From positions 1,674,001-1,738,000 of the forward strand of contig CM074141.1 in NCBI GenBank assembly GCA_037178625.1: a stretch of DNA of 64,000 nt, in the 5' to 3' direction. The notes beneath the pieces were generated by a model. That model saw only the letters and a program-made list of their open reading frames with translations. It did not search any database and had not been told where the DNA came from. Shown one piece after another: positions 10,900-20,645 of the stretch; positions within the stretch are counted from its first letter, which is position 1; each line of letters opens with the position of its first letter. The stretch is from Skeletonema tropicum (Eukaryota > Bacillariophyta > Thalassiosirophyceae > Thalassiosirales > Thalassiosiraceae). The translations under genes and the position numbers were made by a program.

Positions 10900-11474
10900 C
10901 CTGAGCTGTATCTTCATCTTGAGAGATAGAGATAGGATCAATGGTTTGGTTGTAGAGATGTAATGTAATGCGAGTGAATATGCGTCGGCGTCTTTTGGCT
11001 TGATAGGTGTTTTTCTTTGACGCTAGCTGCAATACTACATTTTCGTTTTCACGTTATTTACTACCGGAGCCGGAGATAGTATTCATTCCCACAAGCACAA
11101 GCACAAGAACAAGAGCGAAGAGCAAGCCTGTAGCGTACTCATGTTAGACTCATTTGGGGGATGTAATGCATATAAGTATGCTGTTGGTATAATGTAACAA
11201 GAAATTTTATTTTGTTGGATAGCAAATGCATTGGCCCAAACAACTTCTGCCACTCTATGACCTTGTGCAAAATCAAACAGAGGATGGGTTTTTGGTGAAA
11301 ACAAAATCTTGAAACAAAATTCCCAAGATTTCAAGTTACGTTATTCCTGGGCGGGGGTGTTCCTTCGTCGATGACGATGATACATAAATAGTCCGTCCCT
11401 CAGATGGTCATTTTCTTCGACATTCTTTCTTAAATAGTGAACCGTGAACCATTAGTGAGGACGTCTTTATTCAG
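10900..11474. other. Intergenic between the two protease genes
   Basis: The first part is a 3' UTR-like stretch with atggtttggttgtagagatgtaatgtaatg at about 10940-10969. It recurs nearly unchanged after the trypsin-like gene (about 13770-13803). From about 11315 the sequence resembles the subtilase 5' flank. At 11461-11474 it ends in a pyrimidine-containing ..ttattcag, which acts as the splice acceptor of the first visible exon of the next gene. I found no upstream exon with a start codon and signal peptide. Confidence 0.55.
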
Positions 11475-13746
11475 GCCGGGCACTGTGGAACTCCGTCATC
11501 AAGTACTCGTATCCACTTCGTCTATGGTACCGGAAGTGCAGACCCTGAAGACCAATACGCAGTTGACGTTTCAACATACGAGGGTGTGAATGGAGGCATT
11601 GGGAACGATTGGGGAGCTGGGCGGCTCCTACCTAACTCTGTCACTGGAAAGCTCCCTGGAATTGCACAGGCAGAGAAATGTGGAACTCCCGGGTGTGGCT
11701 GGTTCAACCTTGGCACTGTCCCATCTGGAACATCTGGAAACAACATTAGGATCACTGGTTATGGTACTGCATCTGTTGCTAGTCGATCACAAAAGACTCA
11801 CGTTGGTGCATTAGCAAATATCGGATCGACATCACTTAGTTACGTTCCAGACACCACTGTAAGTAGTTTGAGATATCACTATTGTTGTAGCTATTGCAAT
11901 CTTCTTTTGTTCTTTCTTCCTTAAACTTAACATCAAAAATACTCATTCTCTTTTCAACCATTTATATTACCATTACAGGGAGGGAATTCCGGCTCCCCTG
12001 TCATTCACGAAGAGACAGGAAATGCAATTGGAGTCCACACCCATGGAGGATGCTCTGCAACTGGTGGCAGCAATTCGGGAACACGAATTGATAGGCAAGA
12101 GTTCGCGGCTCATGTCGACTTTCTTCTCGGTGAGGATTGTGTACAGGATTCGGATTGCGATGACGACGTATTTTGTAACGGTGTTGAAACATGCTTTGCT
12201 GGAAAGTGTAGACGTGGTGATGCAGAAACTTGTGACGATGGACTCGCCTGCACAATTGACACCTGTAATGTGGATAGTGATGTGTGCGAGCATCAAGCCA
12301 AGTGTTCTGGGCCTTGCACTGAACCAACGGGGGTGTGTGCATGCGGCGGCTCTCAAAAACGAATTGAAGTAGATATCCTCACAGACAACTATCCTAGTGA
12401 AACAACTTGGACGGTCACTGATAATTGTGGATCTGCTGAGGACATCATGTCCGGTGGTCCGTACAGTGCCTCTAACACAGAATTCGCAGATGATATCTGC
12501 GCCGATGAAGGAGAGTATGACTTCATAATCAATGTAAGTGAATATCTTTTGTGCTCATCGTGCCCTTTGATTAAACTTTTACTAACTTGTTGCTGTGACA
12601 CTACAGGACACTTGGGGCGACGGCATTTGCTGCGCTTATGGTTCAGGAAGTTACACAGTCAAGTACGATGGTGTAGTGGTAAAAAGTGGGGGTCAATTCG
12701 GGTCTACTGAAACGACAACATTTGGATCTTGTCAAAGTGATCCCACCCCTCCTCCAACTTCTGCTCCAACAACCGCAGCACCAACGCCGATTCCAACTAC
12801 AGCAGCACCAACCTCGGCTCCAACTGCGCCTCCAACAGCTTCGGTAAGTCTCGAAGTATTGAATTGAATGATTTGGATTCCAGCGATGTATGCATCTCCT
12901 TTCTAATCAACGCTTTATTTGTATCTTTTTACTTGAATTGCAGCCAACAACCCCACCAACCCCAGTTCCTTCAGCGCCGCCAACTGCAGCACCAACTTCG
13001 GCTCCAACAACCGCAGCACCAACGCCGGTTCCAACTACAGCAGCACCAACTTCGTCACCAACTTCGTCTCCAACAGCTTCGGTAAGTCTCCACGTATCAA
13101 ATAGTACGATTTGGATTCCAGCGATGTATGCATATCTTTCTTCTTTCTGTCTAATTCTAATCAACGCTTTATTTGTATCTTTTTACTTGAATTGCAGCCA
13201 TCTACCCCTCCAAGTCCTGCTCCAACTTCAGCCACTTCATCTCCCACGAAGAATCCAACAGCCGCTCCAACATCTTCGCCAACATCTTCACCTGTTGCCC
13301 CTGCCAAAACTCTCGTTTGCGGAAGAGGTGATGTTGATGGCAAACCTTGTTCTGAGGGGCTAACGAAGACTGCTCCCGTTGATGAGTTACATGAAGTACG
13401 CTGTTGCCGTGATTGCACTGGTATCAGATGTAGGAGACCATGGAGGCGGAAGTGCTCTACCTTTGACCCTAATCTTTACGCAAGATCTGAGTTTGATGGA
13501 GTCTGTAAGGTAGGAAGCTTTGCGGAGGCTCAACAGTTCTGCGAAAGTAAAGCAGCTGGCACAAGGCTTTGTACACCTAAAGAGGTTGAAAACAATTGCG
13601 CAAAAGGCACAGGATGCAATTTCGATAAGCAGCTGATCTGGGCGTGTGGAAATGATGGATATCAATGTACAACAGATGCAGAGTGTTGTGGATCTTGTGT
13701 GAATGGTAGATGTGGAAGTGAAAGCGGATTGAGCCTCTTCTCCTGA
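11475..13746 (+). pseudogene. Trypsin/V8-like serine protease (S1), 5' exon missing
   Basis: Exons read 11475-11858, 11979-12533, 12607-12843, 12944-13081 and 13198-13746 (TGA). All are joined in phase 0 and give 620 residues. The S1 triad is visible: His in AGHCG at the very start of the first exon, Asp in GIGNDWGAGRL, and Ser in GGNSGSPV, which begins exon 2. Then come a Cys-rich SDCDDDVFCNGVETC region, one DGICC module, P-T linkers and the Cys-rich C-terminal module shared with the two genes upstream. The N-terminus should hold a signal peptide and the residues before TAGHC, but no such exon is found between 10900 and 11474. Either the 5' part was deleted or the first exon is too short for me to recognise. 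The remaining exons show no frameshift or stop, so the loss could be recent. Confidence 0.75.
12844..13197 (+). repeat. Duplicated intron plus P-T-linker exon in the trypsin-like gene
   Basis: Introns 12844-12943 and 13082-13197 flank a 138-nt phase-0 P-T exon (12944-13081). They resemble introns 7 and 8 of the subtilase gene, with gtaagtctc at the 5' end and tacttgaattgcag at the 3' end. The second intron has about 15 bp of extra ttctttctgtctaat sequence. The unit was evidently copied within and between the two genes. Confidence 0.8.
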
Positions 13747-13992
13747 GCCGAATAATCTTGAGAGAAAGTTACCATGGTTTGGTTGTAGAGATGTAATGTA
13801 ATGCACGCGAAATATAAGTAGTAATGTTCTTTTGGCAACTGTCAAATGTACACCTAGCCTCTGGATGATTGGAAGAGAATTATCTATCACAAATCTGAAA
13901 GCTAAAAGTAGGTACCAAGAGGATTTGAAAGTAGACACAGCCGTTATTGTGCATTGGCAGCGGTTATTGTGCATTGGTCATTTTTATCATTG

Positions 13993-15684
13993 TCAATCAT
14001 CGTCCAAGTCCTTCAAAAAATCCCAAAGTTGGCCAAAGATACTCTGTCCACCCTCCTCATCAGATATTGTAGGAATCTCTTCTGAATCTGAACCGCCCTC
14101 AGAGGCATTGCCATCATATGTTGAAAATGTGGTACCATCATCCTCAAATTGTTCCTCTTCAACCATTGGTGGTTCCTCAAAATCGGGCATTGCTGTTGGC
14201 TGCGAAAAGCTGTCTTCCACTGTAGATGTAGAAAACGAGTCTTCTTCTTCCATACTAGTTGTCGATGACGTTCCAGAATCCAGAGGCTCGGCACTACTAC
14301 CACCATATGCAGCATCACCAAACAGAGATTCAGATGATTCCGGATCCGGAGAAGACGAGTCGTCTGTCATCATTCCAGACGATGCTACTGTAGCATTGCG
14401 ATCTGCTTCGATTGCAGAATCCGATAGTGGAACTCCTCCATCAGTCTCACTTGTTGCTTCGTCGTCTCCTCCTCCCCCTTCAGTAGCCACCGTATCATCC
14501 CCAGCAGCAGTAGCAGCGCTCTCCTCACCACTTCCACTTCCACTTCCACCACCAAACAAAGGTACACCCAACCCAATCCCACCACCACTCGGAACACGCC
14601 TCGCAATCTCACTCACCATCCGATCAATCGGCATACCCTGTAACCAAACAGTTCCCGGCCCCGTCAACGTGGTAACAAACAATCCCTCCCCACCAAACAT
14701 GACATTCTTAAACCCACTCATAGTGGTCACATCATAGTTCACGTCTGATGTCATGGCTACCAATGAACCACTGGAGACACGCAACGTTTCATTTGGAGAG
14801 AGTGTCTTTTTTACTACTGTCCCATATGCCTTTAGAAATACCGTTTCATCATCATCATTATCGAGTACGTCAATGCCACTGCCGCTGCCACCACCACCAC
14901 TACGACGTAACTGTTGCAACACAAACCCCTCCCCACCAAAAAATCCACCCGTAAACGTTTTCGTAAATGCCATTTCCATGAGGATGGAATGTGATCCAGC
15001 CAAGTATGCCCCCTTTTGACAAATGAGTGTCGAGTTGGGATAGTGGTTCAGTTGCAATTTGAGTATTTTTGCTGGAAAGTCTGTACCGAGGCATACTGTG
15101 CCTACATCATTGTCTTGGTCGTCTGTCTCTGACTCATTGGACGTGTAGTTGTTATTACTTTCAGTAGTTGATGCAATTGGTGGTGGTGGAGGTGAATATG
15201 TAAAATCCGAAATCATCAAATTCTGACCAGTCGCCATCCGTGTAATTGCCGTGCTCAGCCCACCGCTATCATTGTTATTCAGACCCATGCTAGTCTCCAT
15301 CGTCACACCATGAGTCATGTACAACATGGATCCACTTTCGGCACGTAACTTTTGATTGGGCCGTAATTTCACAGTTAATATTTGAGATTCATCTCCCGTG
15401 ATTGTGGAGGAGGTTGTAAAGTCGATGGGTACTAGTGAGGAGGTTGACGGTGATGGTGAAAGTGAAGAGGAGGAGTCGTTATTGCTGGTGGTTTCAGATT
15501 GGGCGGCGGGAAGTGAATATTGTCGATTGATGAATGTGTGAGTTGGAATTGGAGCTCGGTGATGATGAGTGCAGTATCGACGAAGAGAAGATGAAGATCT
15601 CTGGCATGATGATAATGATATGACTTGATGATTCATCAATGGCGGCCGCCTTAGGCGAGCGGAAGGGCAAGCTATTCGTTTCAT
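13993..15684 (-). CDS. AIM24-family protein with long acidic C-terminal tail
   Basis: This is a 563-residue single open frame on the minus strand. Residues ~80-375 match the AIM24 (TIGR00266/DUF124) fold: KLRPNQKLRAESGSMLYMT, then FFGGEGFVLQQLR, LRVSSGSLVAMT, FGGEGLFVTTLTGPGTVWLQ. In yeast AIM24 is a mitochondrial inner-membrane protein that supports MICOS. The N-terminal ~60 residues are rich in Arg, Ser and His with few acids, which fits a mitochondrial presequence. After residue ~375 comes a Gly/Ser stretch and about 180 residues rich in Glu, Asp and Ser with no known domain. This acidic tail is unusual for the family. The ATG chosen is the first in the frame. The gene is divergent from the neighbouring Cys/His-repeat gene, with about 200 bp between the start codons. 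Confidence 0.85.
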   Translation of the reverse strand: MKRIACPSARLRRPPLMNHQVISLSSCQRSSSSLRRYCTHHHRAPIPTHTFINRQYSLPAAQSETTSNNDSSSSLSPSPSTSSLVPIDFTTSSTITGDESQILTVKLRPNQKLRAESGSMLYMTHGVTMETSMGLNNNDSGGLSTAITRMATGQNLMISDFTYSPPPPPIASTTESNNNYTSNESETDDQDNDVGTVCLGTDFPAKILKLQLNHYPNSTLICQKGAYLAGSHSILMEMAFTKTFTGGFFGGEGFVLQQLRRSGGGGSGSGIDVLDNDDDETVFLKAYGTVVKKTLSPNETLRVSSGSLVAMTSDVNYDVTTMSGFKNVMFGGEGLFVTTLTGPGTVWLQGMPIDRMVSEIARRVPSGGGIGLGVPLFGGGSGSGSGEESAATAAGDDTVATEGGGGDDEATSETDGGVPLSDSAIEADRNATVASSGMMTDDSSSPDPESSESLFGDAAYGGSSAEPLDSGTSSTTSMEEEDSFSTSTVEDSFSQPTAMPDFEEPPMVEEEQFEDDGTTFSTYDGNASEGGSDSEEIPTISDEEGGQSIFGQLWDFLKDLDDD

Positions 15685-15880
15685 GGCGGATTCTGCTTAC
15701 AACAATACTTCTTACTACTATGATATGCTTACTACCATGGCCATGGGGGTAATCGATGAAATTGTAACTGTTGATTGTGCTATTTTCAGCAATGTCAAAG
15801 AATAATCGCATCGTTGTCGTCACAAAACATCACACAAAGCACAAAGATCATGAGATTTGTGCTTCGGTATCTAAAACATC
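15685..15880. promoter_or_regulatory. Divergent promoter region between AIM24 and CSSEGC gene 1
   Basis: The 196-bp space between two divergent start codons must hold both 5' flanks. The half next to the CSSEGC gene (about 15750-15830) contains gaaattgtaactgttgattgtg and gtcaaagaataatcgcatcg. The same sequence precedes the second CSSEGC gene (about 18672-18745), so this promoter was duplicated with the gene. No clear TATA box was identified. Confidence 0.5.
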
Positions 15881-16765
15881 ATGTCGACGACGCAGAGGCA
15901 GAGCCTAACAATGACGACAGGATCACCAAAAGATGGTGGAGAGGAGGAAGATGATGTGGGAGCCTTGATCTACAGGGAGGTTCAGCTGAGGAAGGCAGAG
16001 ATGGCGACCGCAGCTGCCGAGAGCAAGAAGACATCAACTGCTTCAGCCCATCAACGAACTTCAACTCGGAAGAGATCGCCCGTTACCAATAAGAGGGATA
16101 CATCGTTGCCTGGTTCACAACGCAACAGTGCTATGAAAAGGAAACGAAAGTCTACATTGGAGGAAGATCCACACAAGAAAAAGGTAGCAAAGAAGAGGTA
16201 CCGATATGAATGCACTGCTGTTGGATGCACAAATCATGTCGTGACAGGAGGAGTGTGCATTAAGCACGGGGCAAAGGTTAAACGCTGCAGCAGTGAAGGT
16301 TGTACAAATTTGGCCCAGAAAGGAGGAGTGTGCAGAAGGCATGGAGCAAACAAAAAGTTCAAACGATGCAGCAGTGATGGATGCACAAACCGAGCCAAGC
16401 AGGGAGGATTGTGCATAAAGCATGGAGCTAAGATGAAACGATGCAGCAGTGAAGGTTGCACAAATAACATCATACAAGGAGGAGTCTGTATGAGGCATGG
16501 AGCAAAGGTGAAGCGATGTAGCAGTGAAGGATGTACTAATAAGGCTGTGAAAAGAGGTGTTTGCGTTAAGCACGGCGCAAAGGTCAAGATCAAGCAGTGC
16601 AGCAGTGAAGGGTGCACAAATCATGCCAAGCGTGGTGGAGTATGCAGGAGGCACGATGCATATCACAATACGCAAGATGAATCTACTGCATTTGGATCAG
16701 AACGCGAGAACACTACTGCAACTCAAATCCTACCCAATCAGCGTGCTTCTCTAGGTCTTCACTGA
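15881..16765 (+). CDS. CSSEGC-type Cys/His repeat protein, copy 1 (tail frameshifted)
   Basis: A 294-residue protein. The N-terminal ~110 residues are charged, with a Lys/Arg-rich stretch that may be a nuclear signal (KRKRKS, HKKKVAKKR). Then come six repeats of about 25-29 residues, C-S-S-E-G-C-T-N-x4-G-G-V-C-x2-H-G-A-K. Three Cys and one His recur at fixed spacing, which suggests one zinc ion per repeat. Similar repeats are known in plant WRKY19-like proteins and as a large family in stramenopiles; their function is unclear to me. Compared with copy 2, two extra bases (ct, at about 16749-16752) shift the frame after PNQRAS and bring in TGA at 16763. Reading on in the other frame to the TAA at 16831-16833 gives a tail like that of copy 2 (..VTILCQEIVEV). 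Confidence 0.75.
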   Translation: MSTTQRQSLTMTTGSPKDGGEEEDDVGALIYREVQLRKAEMATAAAESKKTSTASAHQRTSTRKRSPVTNKRDTSLPGSQRNSAMKRKRKSTLEEDPHKKKVAKKRYRYECTAVGCTNHVVTGGVCIKHGAKVKRCSSEGCTNLAQKGGVCRRHGANKKFKRCSSDGCTNRAKQGGLCIKHGAKMKRCSSEGCTNNIIQGGVCMRHGAKVKRCSSEGCTNKAVKRGVCVKHGAKVKIKQCSSEGCTNHAKRGGVCRRHDAYHNTQDESTAFGSERENTTATQILPNQRASLGLH

Positions 16766-17195
16766 GCGAATCAGGAAGAAGAATTGTTCCCGAACAGGTG
16801 ACAATTCTCTGCCAAGAAATAGTGGAGGTCTAATTTTGTTGTTGATGCCTGATTCTAAGTATTTCTGTTTTGCTTCTGTTCTGTTAGGTGTTAAGCAATA
16901 GCAATGAATTCAATAGATGAATATCATCATCTGGCAACAACTTATGTACACTGCACCTCTTGCCTGATCATCCTCTCGTTACCTGGTGTTCAGTGTCTAC
17001 AGAGCCAATTCTGCCAGCCAATTCTATGCCATCAAATCAAGGAAAGAACTATCTCAAACTCGCCGGTCTCCCTTTTCCTTCAACATAGAACTCCGCCAGC
17101 CACCAGAGCGAGCATGCTGCAATCAATGCAATACTTATTGGCTCTTGCTGCTTCTTGTCAAGCTCATGCAACTGATGTGAAAGCGTCAATCTTCC
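16766..17195. other. Intergenic, duplicated 3' flank
   Basis: No gene is seen. The stretch up to about 17095 resembles 19745-20045, the sequence after copy 2 and before the sirtuin gene. Both include a ccatcaaatcaa..gaac..aaactcgcc..ctccctttt block. It therefore belongs to the duplicated CSSEGC unit. The sulfotransferase 3' end abuts it. Confidence 0.5.
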
Positions 17196-18587
17196 TCACT
17201 CACCCCACCCTTCCCATTCCTCACCAAGCAACTCTACAAGAAGCCTATTGAAAGGTTGGTAAAAAAACTTCAAATAAACTCGTATAGTTGGATCAAGGGG
17301 CATTTGATGTTTTCCCTTATTTGCATGGCGATCACCTGTTGCATTCTTGTTTGCCTTTCTCATTATCTTTCCATACCTATTTCTGATAAAGTCGTCATAA
17401 TGCTCATCGATTCGTTTATCCTTGACACCTGCAAAACTGAGCACTTCGTCGACAATACTTGCATTCCACACTTCTTCGAACTTCATCACCATCAATCGAT
17501 CATCTTCAGCGAATTTTTTTACCCATGGTAGTAATATTGGGGCGTATAGACCGCGGATGAGAAACCCTCTCTTATTTGTTCTGTAATGTTGGATGATTAG
17601 GGAATACTCTTCAAGTGTCAGGTTGGGAAAGACGAAAGGAGACGATGGCATGTCTGAAGTATTCGCCAAACTAGCCTCAAAATCGTCTAGTGAAGTTGTC
17701 GCATTGTCCAATAGTCCATTCAAAATGAAACTGTTGATCTCACCCTTTACTATTGTTTCAAAGGGAGTAGTAATTGTTTTATTCCTGCCAATTTTTTTCA
17801 TTCGAAAATGGCTCCCTGCATTGGTTGGATAGAAGGGAAGTCATTAGTGCACATCCAAACAAAATACTATCCTTGCACATAACACACACTCACAAGCTCT
17901 ATCGACAGGATCACGCAAAATCGTCAAAATCTTGGGTTTCCAAGGACATAAGGCATCAATAAAGAATGGTAAGTTATGATGCAACATATACGCTGGAGTC
18001 TTTTCCATGACAACACTCATTTTATTACTGTTCACCTGGCTCATGTTGAAAAACTTGGTGTACTTCTCTCTGAACTGACATAACGCATCATCAAATTCAG
18101 CTATATCATTTCCAGCACTCACGTATCTCATGAGGCCAGGTTCTACCCGCCCTTCCAAATAGTGTGGTTCAAACTTTTCCGCTGAGAGGGGCGTAATGAC
18201 ATTGATATGCTTATTAGCAAGCACTTGAAATTCTGAAGTGGCAGACTTTTGAGCACCGATGAGTATTAAATGAGGTACAGCGGTTGGCAGGTGGATGAGT
18301 CGCTCGGAAGATGTGTTGCGGTTGATTACACAAGTGTGAGACGTGTGTTGAATGGGTACATAGGGCGGCCGAGGACGATGATAACCGTACTTGGATCTCT
18401 GAAGATGCAATGATGGTGACTTCACCGCAGTCTCGTTTTTTGCAAAAATGTCATGATATAATTTCAATGAGGTTGATTCACTGGAGAAGAGTGTCAGAAT
18501 CGAGAGGATGACAAGAATGCAGATTATCGTCAGGACTCCAAATTTAGGTTGGAATGATTTGGATGATGATCGGTGTAGTTCAGTCAT
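17196..18587 (-). CDS. Golgi-type membrane sulfotransferase, 2 exons
   Basis: On the minus strand exon 1 is 18587-17894 and exon 2 is 17815-17196, separated by a 78-nt GT..AG intron. Splicing makes 437 residues and restores the motif RDPVDRAWSHF across the junction (the Trp codon is split T|GG). That is the 3'-phosphate-binding (PAPS) motif. The 5'-phosphosulfate loop is LILIGAQKSATSEF at about residue 107. Residues ~16-38 form one transmembrane helix after a short cytosolic end, so this is a type II Golgi enzyme. The C-terminal ending (PFNRLLVELLGEEWEGW) is typical of heparan/chondroitin sulfotransferase-like proteins. It transfers sulfate from PAPS to a carbohydrate, substrate unknown; sulfated wall polysaccharides would fit. 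It sits inside the duplicated CSSEGC region in the opposite orientation. Confidence 0.85.
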
Positions 18588-18664
18588 GATACTGTTTCCC
18601 GAGCTGTAGCAGTAGGATGTTGTTAGTCTTATTAGTGCTTGGCTTCGTCATGGTTCTTTATCGA

Positions 18665-20045
18665 TGAAAAAATATGAAATTGTAACTGTTGATTGTGTCA
18701 CTGTCAACAATGTCAAAGAATAATCGCATCGTTGTCGTCACAATACATCACTCAGTAAAAAAGATTTGTGCTTCGTATCTAAAAAATCATGTCGACTATG
18801 CATAGCCAGAGCCTAACAAAGAAGACAGGATCACCAAAAGATGGTGGAGAGGACGAAGATGATGTGGGAGCTTTGATCTACAGAGAGGTTCAACTGAGGA
18901 AGGCAGAGGCGGCGACCGCAGCTGCCGAGAGCAAAAAGGATGGAAGTGCCTCGAGTGCTGCAACCCATCGTCGAACTTCAACTTGGAAGAGATCGCCTGT
19001 TAAGAAACAGGGGGATGATTCGTTGCCTAGAACAAAAGACAACGGCACTTCGAAAAGGAAACGAAAGTCTACAGAGTCTTCACTGAAGAAAGATCGGCCA
19101 AGAAAGATGGTGGCAAAGAAGGAGTACAGATATGAATGCTCTACTGATGGGTGCACAAATCAAGTCGTCAACGGAGGAGTGTGCAAGAAGCATGGGGCAA
19201 AAACCAAACGCTGCAGCAGCGAAGGATGCACTAATCAATCTCAACAAGGAGGAGTGTGTATTAAGCACGGAGCAAAGGTCAAGATCAAGCAGTGCAGCAG
19301 TGAAGGATGCACAAATTATGTCATTAAAGGAGGAGTGTGCATCAAGCATGGAGCACAGGTCAAACGATGTAGCAGCGTTGGATGCACTAATCGAAGTGTC
19401 AGTGGAGGAGTATGCATGAGGCATGGTGCAAAGGTCAAGCGATGCAGCAGTGAAGGATGCACTAATCATATCGTCAATGGAGGATTATGCGTCAAGCATG
19501 GAGCAAAGGTCAAACAATGCAGCAGTGAAGGATGCACAAACCAAGTCAAGCGTGGTGGAGTATGTAGGAGGCACGGGACGTATCGCAATACACAAGATGA
19601 ATCTACTGCATTTGGATCCGAATACGAGAACACAACTGCAACTAGAACCTTCCCCAATCAGCATGCTTCTAGATCTGCACTCAGTGAATCAGAAAGAATG
19701 AGTGTTCCTGGAGAGGTGACAATACTCTGTCAAGAAATCTTAGAGGTCTAATGTTGCAGATGTCTTGGCATTCTGCGCAGAAGATGTACAAATGCATTCA
19801 TTAGATCATCAATATCATCATCTGTACACTGTCTAATCATCCTGTTATTATCTGCGTATGAAGAGACTATTGTACAGAGCCAATCCTCACCCTGCTGAGT
19901 CCTCCAAGTTGCGTGCCTGAGTCCGGTGGCCAATCCTGCTAACTAACGCCAACTGCCAACCATGCTACGGAGTATCCTCCATCAAATCAAGCTAAAGATC
20001 GAACTAAAACTCGCCGTTTCTCCCTTTTCGTTCACTTTCATTTTT
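18665..20045 (+). repeat. Duplicated unit (partner of 15745-17095)
   Basis: Promoter, whole CSSEGC gene and about 300 bp of 3' flank are shared between 15745-17095 and 18665-20045, with many substitutions and small indels. The two copies are direct and flank the sulfotransferase gene. Divergence is clearly greater than in the WD40 duplication, so this event is older. Confidence 0.75.
18789..19751 (+). CDS. CSSEGC-type Cys/His repeat protein, copy 2
   Basis: A 320-residue paralogue of the gene at 15881 with the same layout: a charged N-terminus with basic clusters (KRKRKS, DRPRKMVAKKEYR), then six C-x4-C-x7-8-C-x2-H repeats, then a short tail ending VTILCQEILEV. Here the tail is open to TAA at 19749-19751, so this copy seems complete. 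Promoter and 3' flank are also shared with copy 1. Putative zinc-binding nuclear protein; DNA or protein binding is inferred only from the basic clusters and metal-ligand spacing. Confidence 0.8.
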   Translation: MSTMHSQSLTKKTGSPKDGGEDEDDVGALIYREVQLRKAEAATAAAESKKDGSASSAATHRRTSTWKRSPVKKQGDDSLPRTKDNGTSKRKRKSTESSLKKDRPRKMVAKKEYRYECSTDGCTNQVVNGGVCKKHGAKTKRCSSEGCTNQSQQGGVCIKHGAKVKIKQCSSEGCTNYVIKGGVCIKHGAQVKRCSSVGCTNRSVSGGVCMRHGAKVKRCSSEGCTNHIVNGGLCVKHGAKVKQCSSEGCTNQVKRGGVCRRHGTYRNTQDESTAFGSEYENTTATRTFPNQHASRSALSESERMSVPGEVTILCQEILEV

Positions 20046-20092
20046 TCTTTCGACTTCTTCATGAACATAAACCATTTCATAATAGTAACACC

Positions 20093-20613
20093 ATGGACGA
20101 CAACACTACTCCTCCCCAGCCAGCACCACCAGCAGCTGCTGCAGCCGCTGCCCCATCATCCCGTACAATCTCCGAACACCTCGCCCTAACCCTCCAAACC
20201 ATCGATCAACTCACCACAATCTTCTCCTTCCCTCCCCACATTGCTAGCGATGCCGTCGAGGCCATCGGACCAGAAGATGTTACCAAATGTTACAATTGGA
20301 TTCTTGACAATTACAATGATTTGGAGGATTGTGGTGGACCGGTGGTGCCGAAATTGGATTGTCCTCATTTAGAGCAGTTGCTTTTGTTGGAGGGTGGCAA
20401 TGATCAGTTTCAATCGCTGCAGCATGTGCTCAATAATACTCAAAGTAATAATAATAATAAGAATGGCAGCAGTAGTGGAAATGATGATTGCTGTACTAAA
20501 GTGGGAACAACGAATTTATTTCAATTGACATGTCAGCATTATTCTTCGTTAATGAGACGTCCTACCAGTCGGAAGAGATTACGAAGTGAAGATGATGGCA
20601 AGATTGACGAAGG

Positions 20614-20645
<32 letters not shown>

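Noticed and set aside
11479..11520. A GTG or ATG start for the trypsin-like protein within its first visible exon
   Set aside because: The exon starts with the catalytic AGHC motif behind a splice acceptor. A start further inside would drop the catalytic His, so an upstream exon must have existed.
16115..16675. 186-codon antisense frame rich in Cys opposite the CSSEGC repeats
   Set aside because: It is a shadow of the repeat gene on the other strand. The sense frame has the ordered Cys/His pattern.
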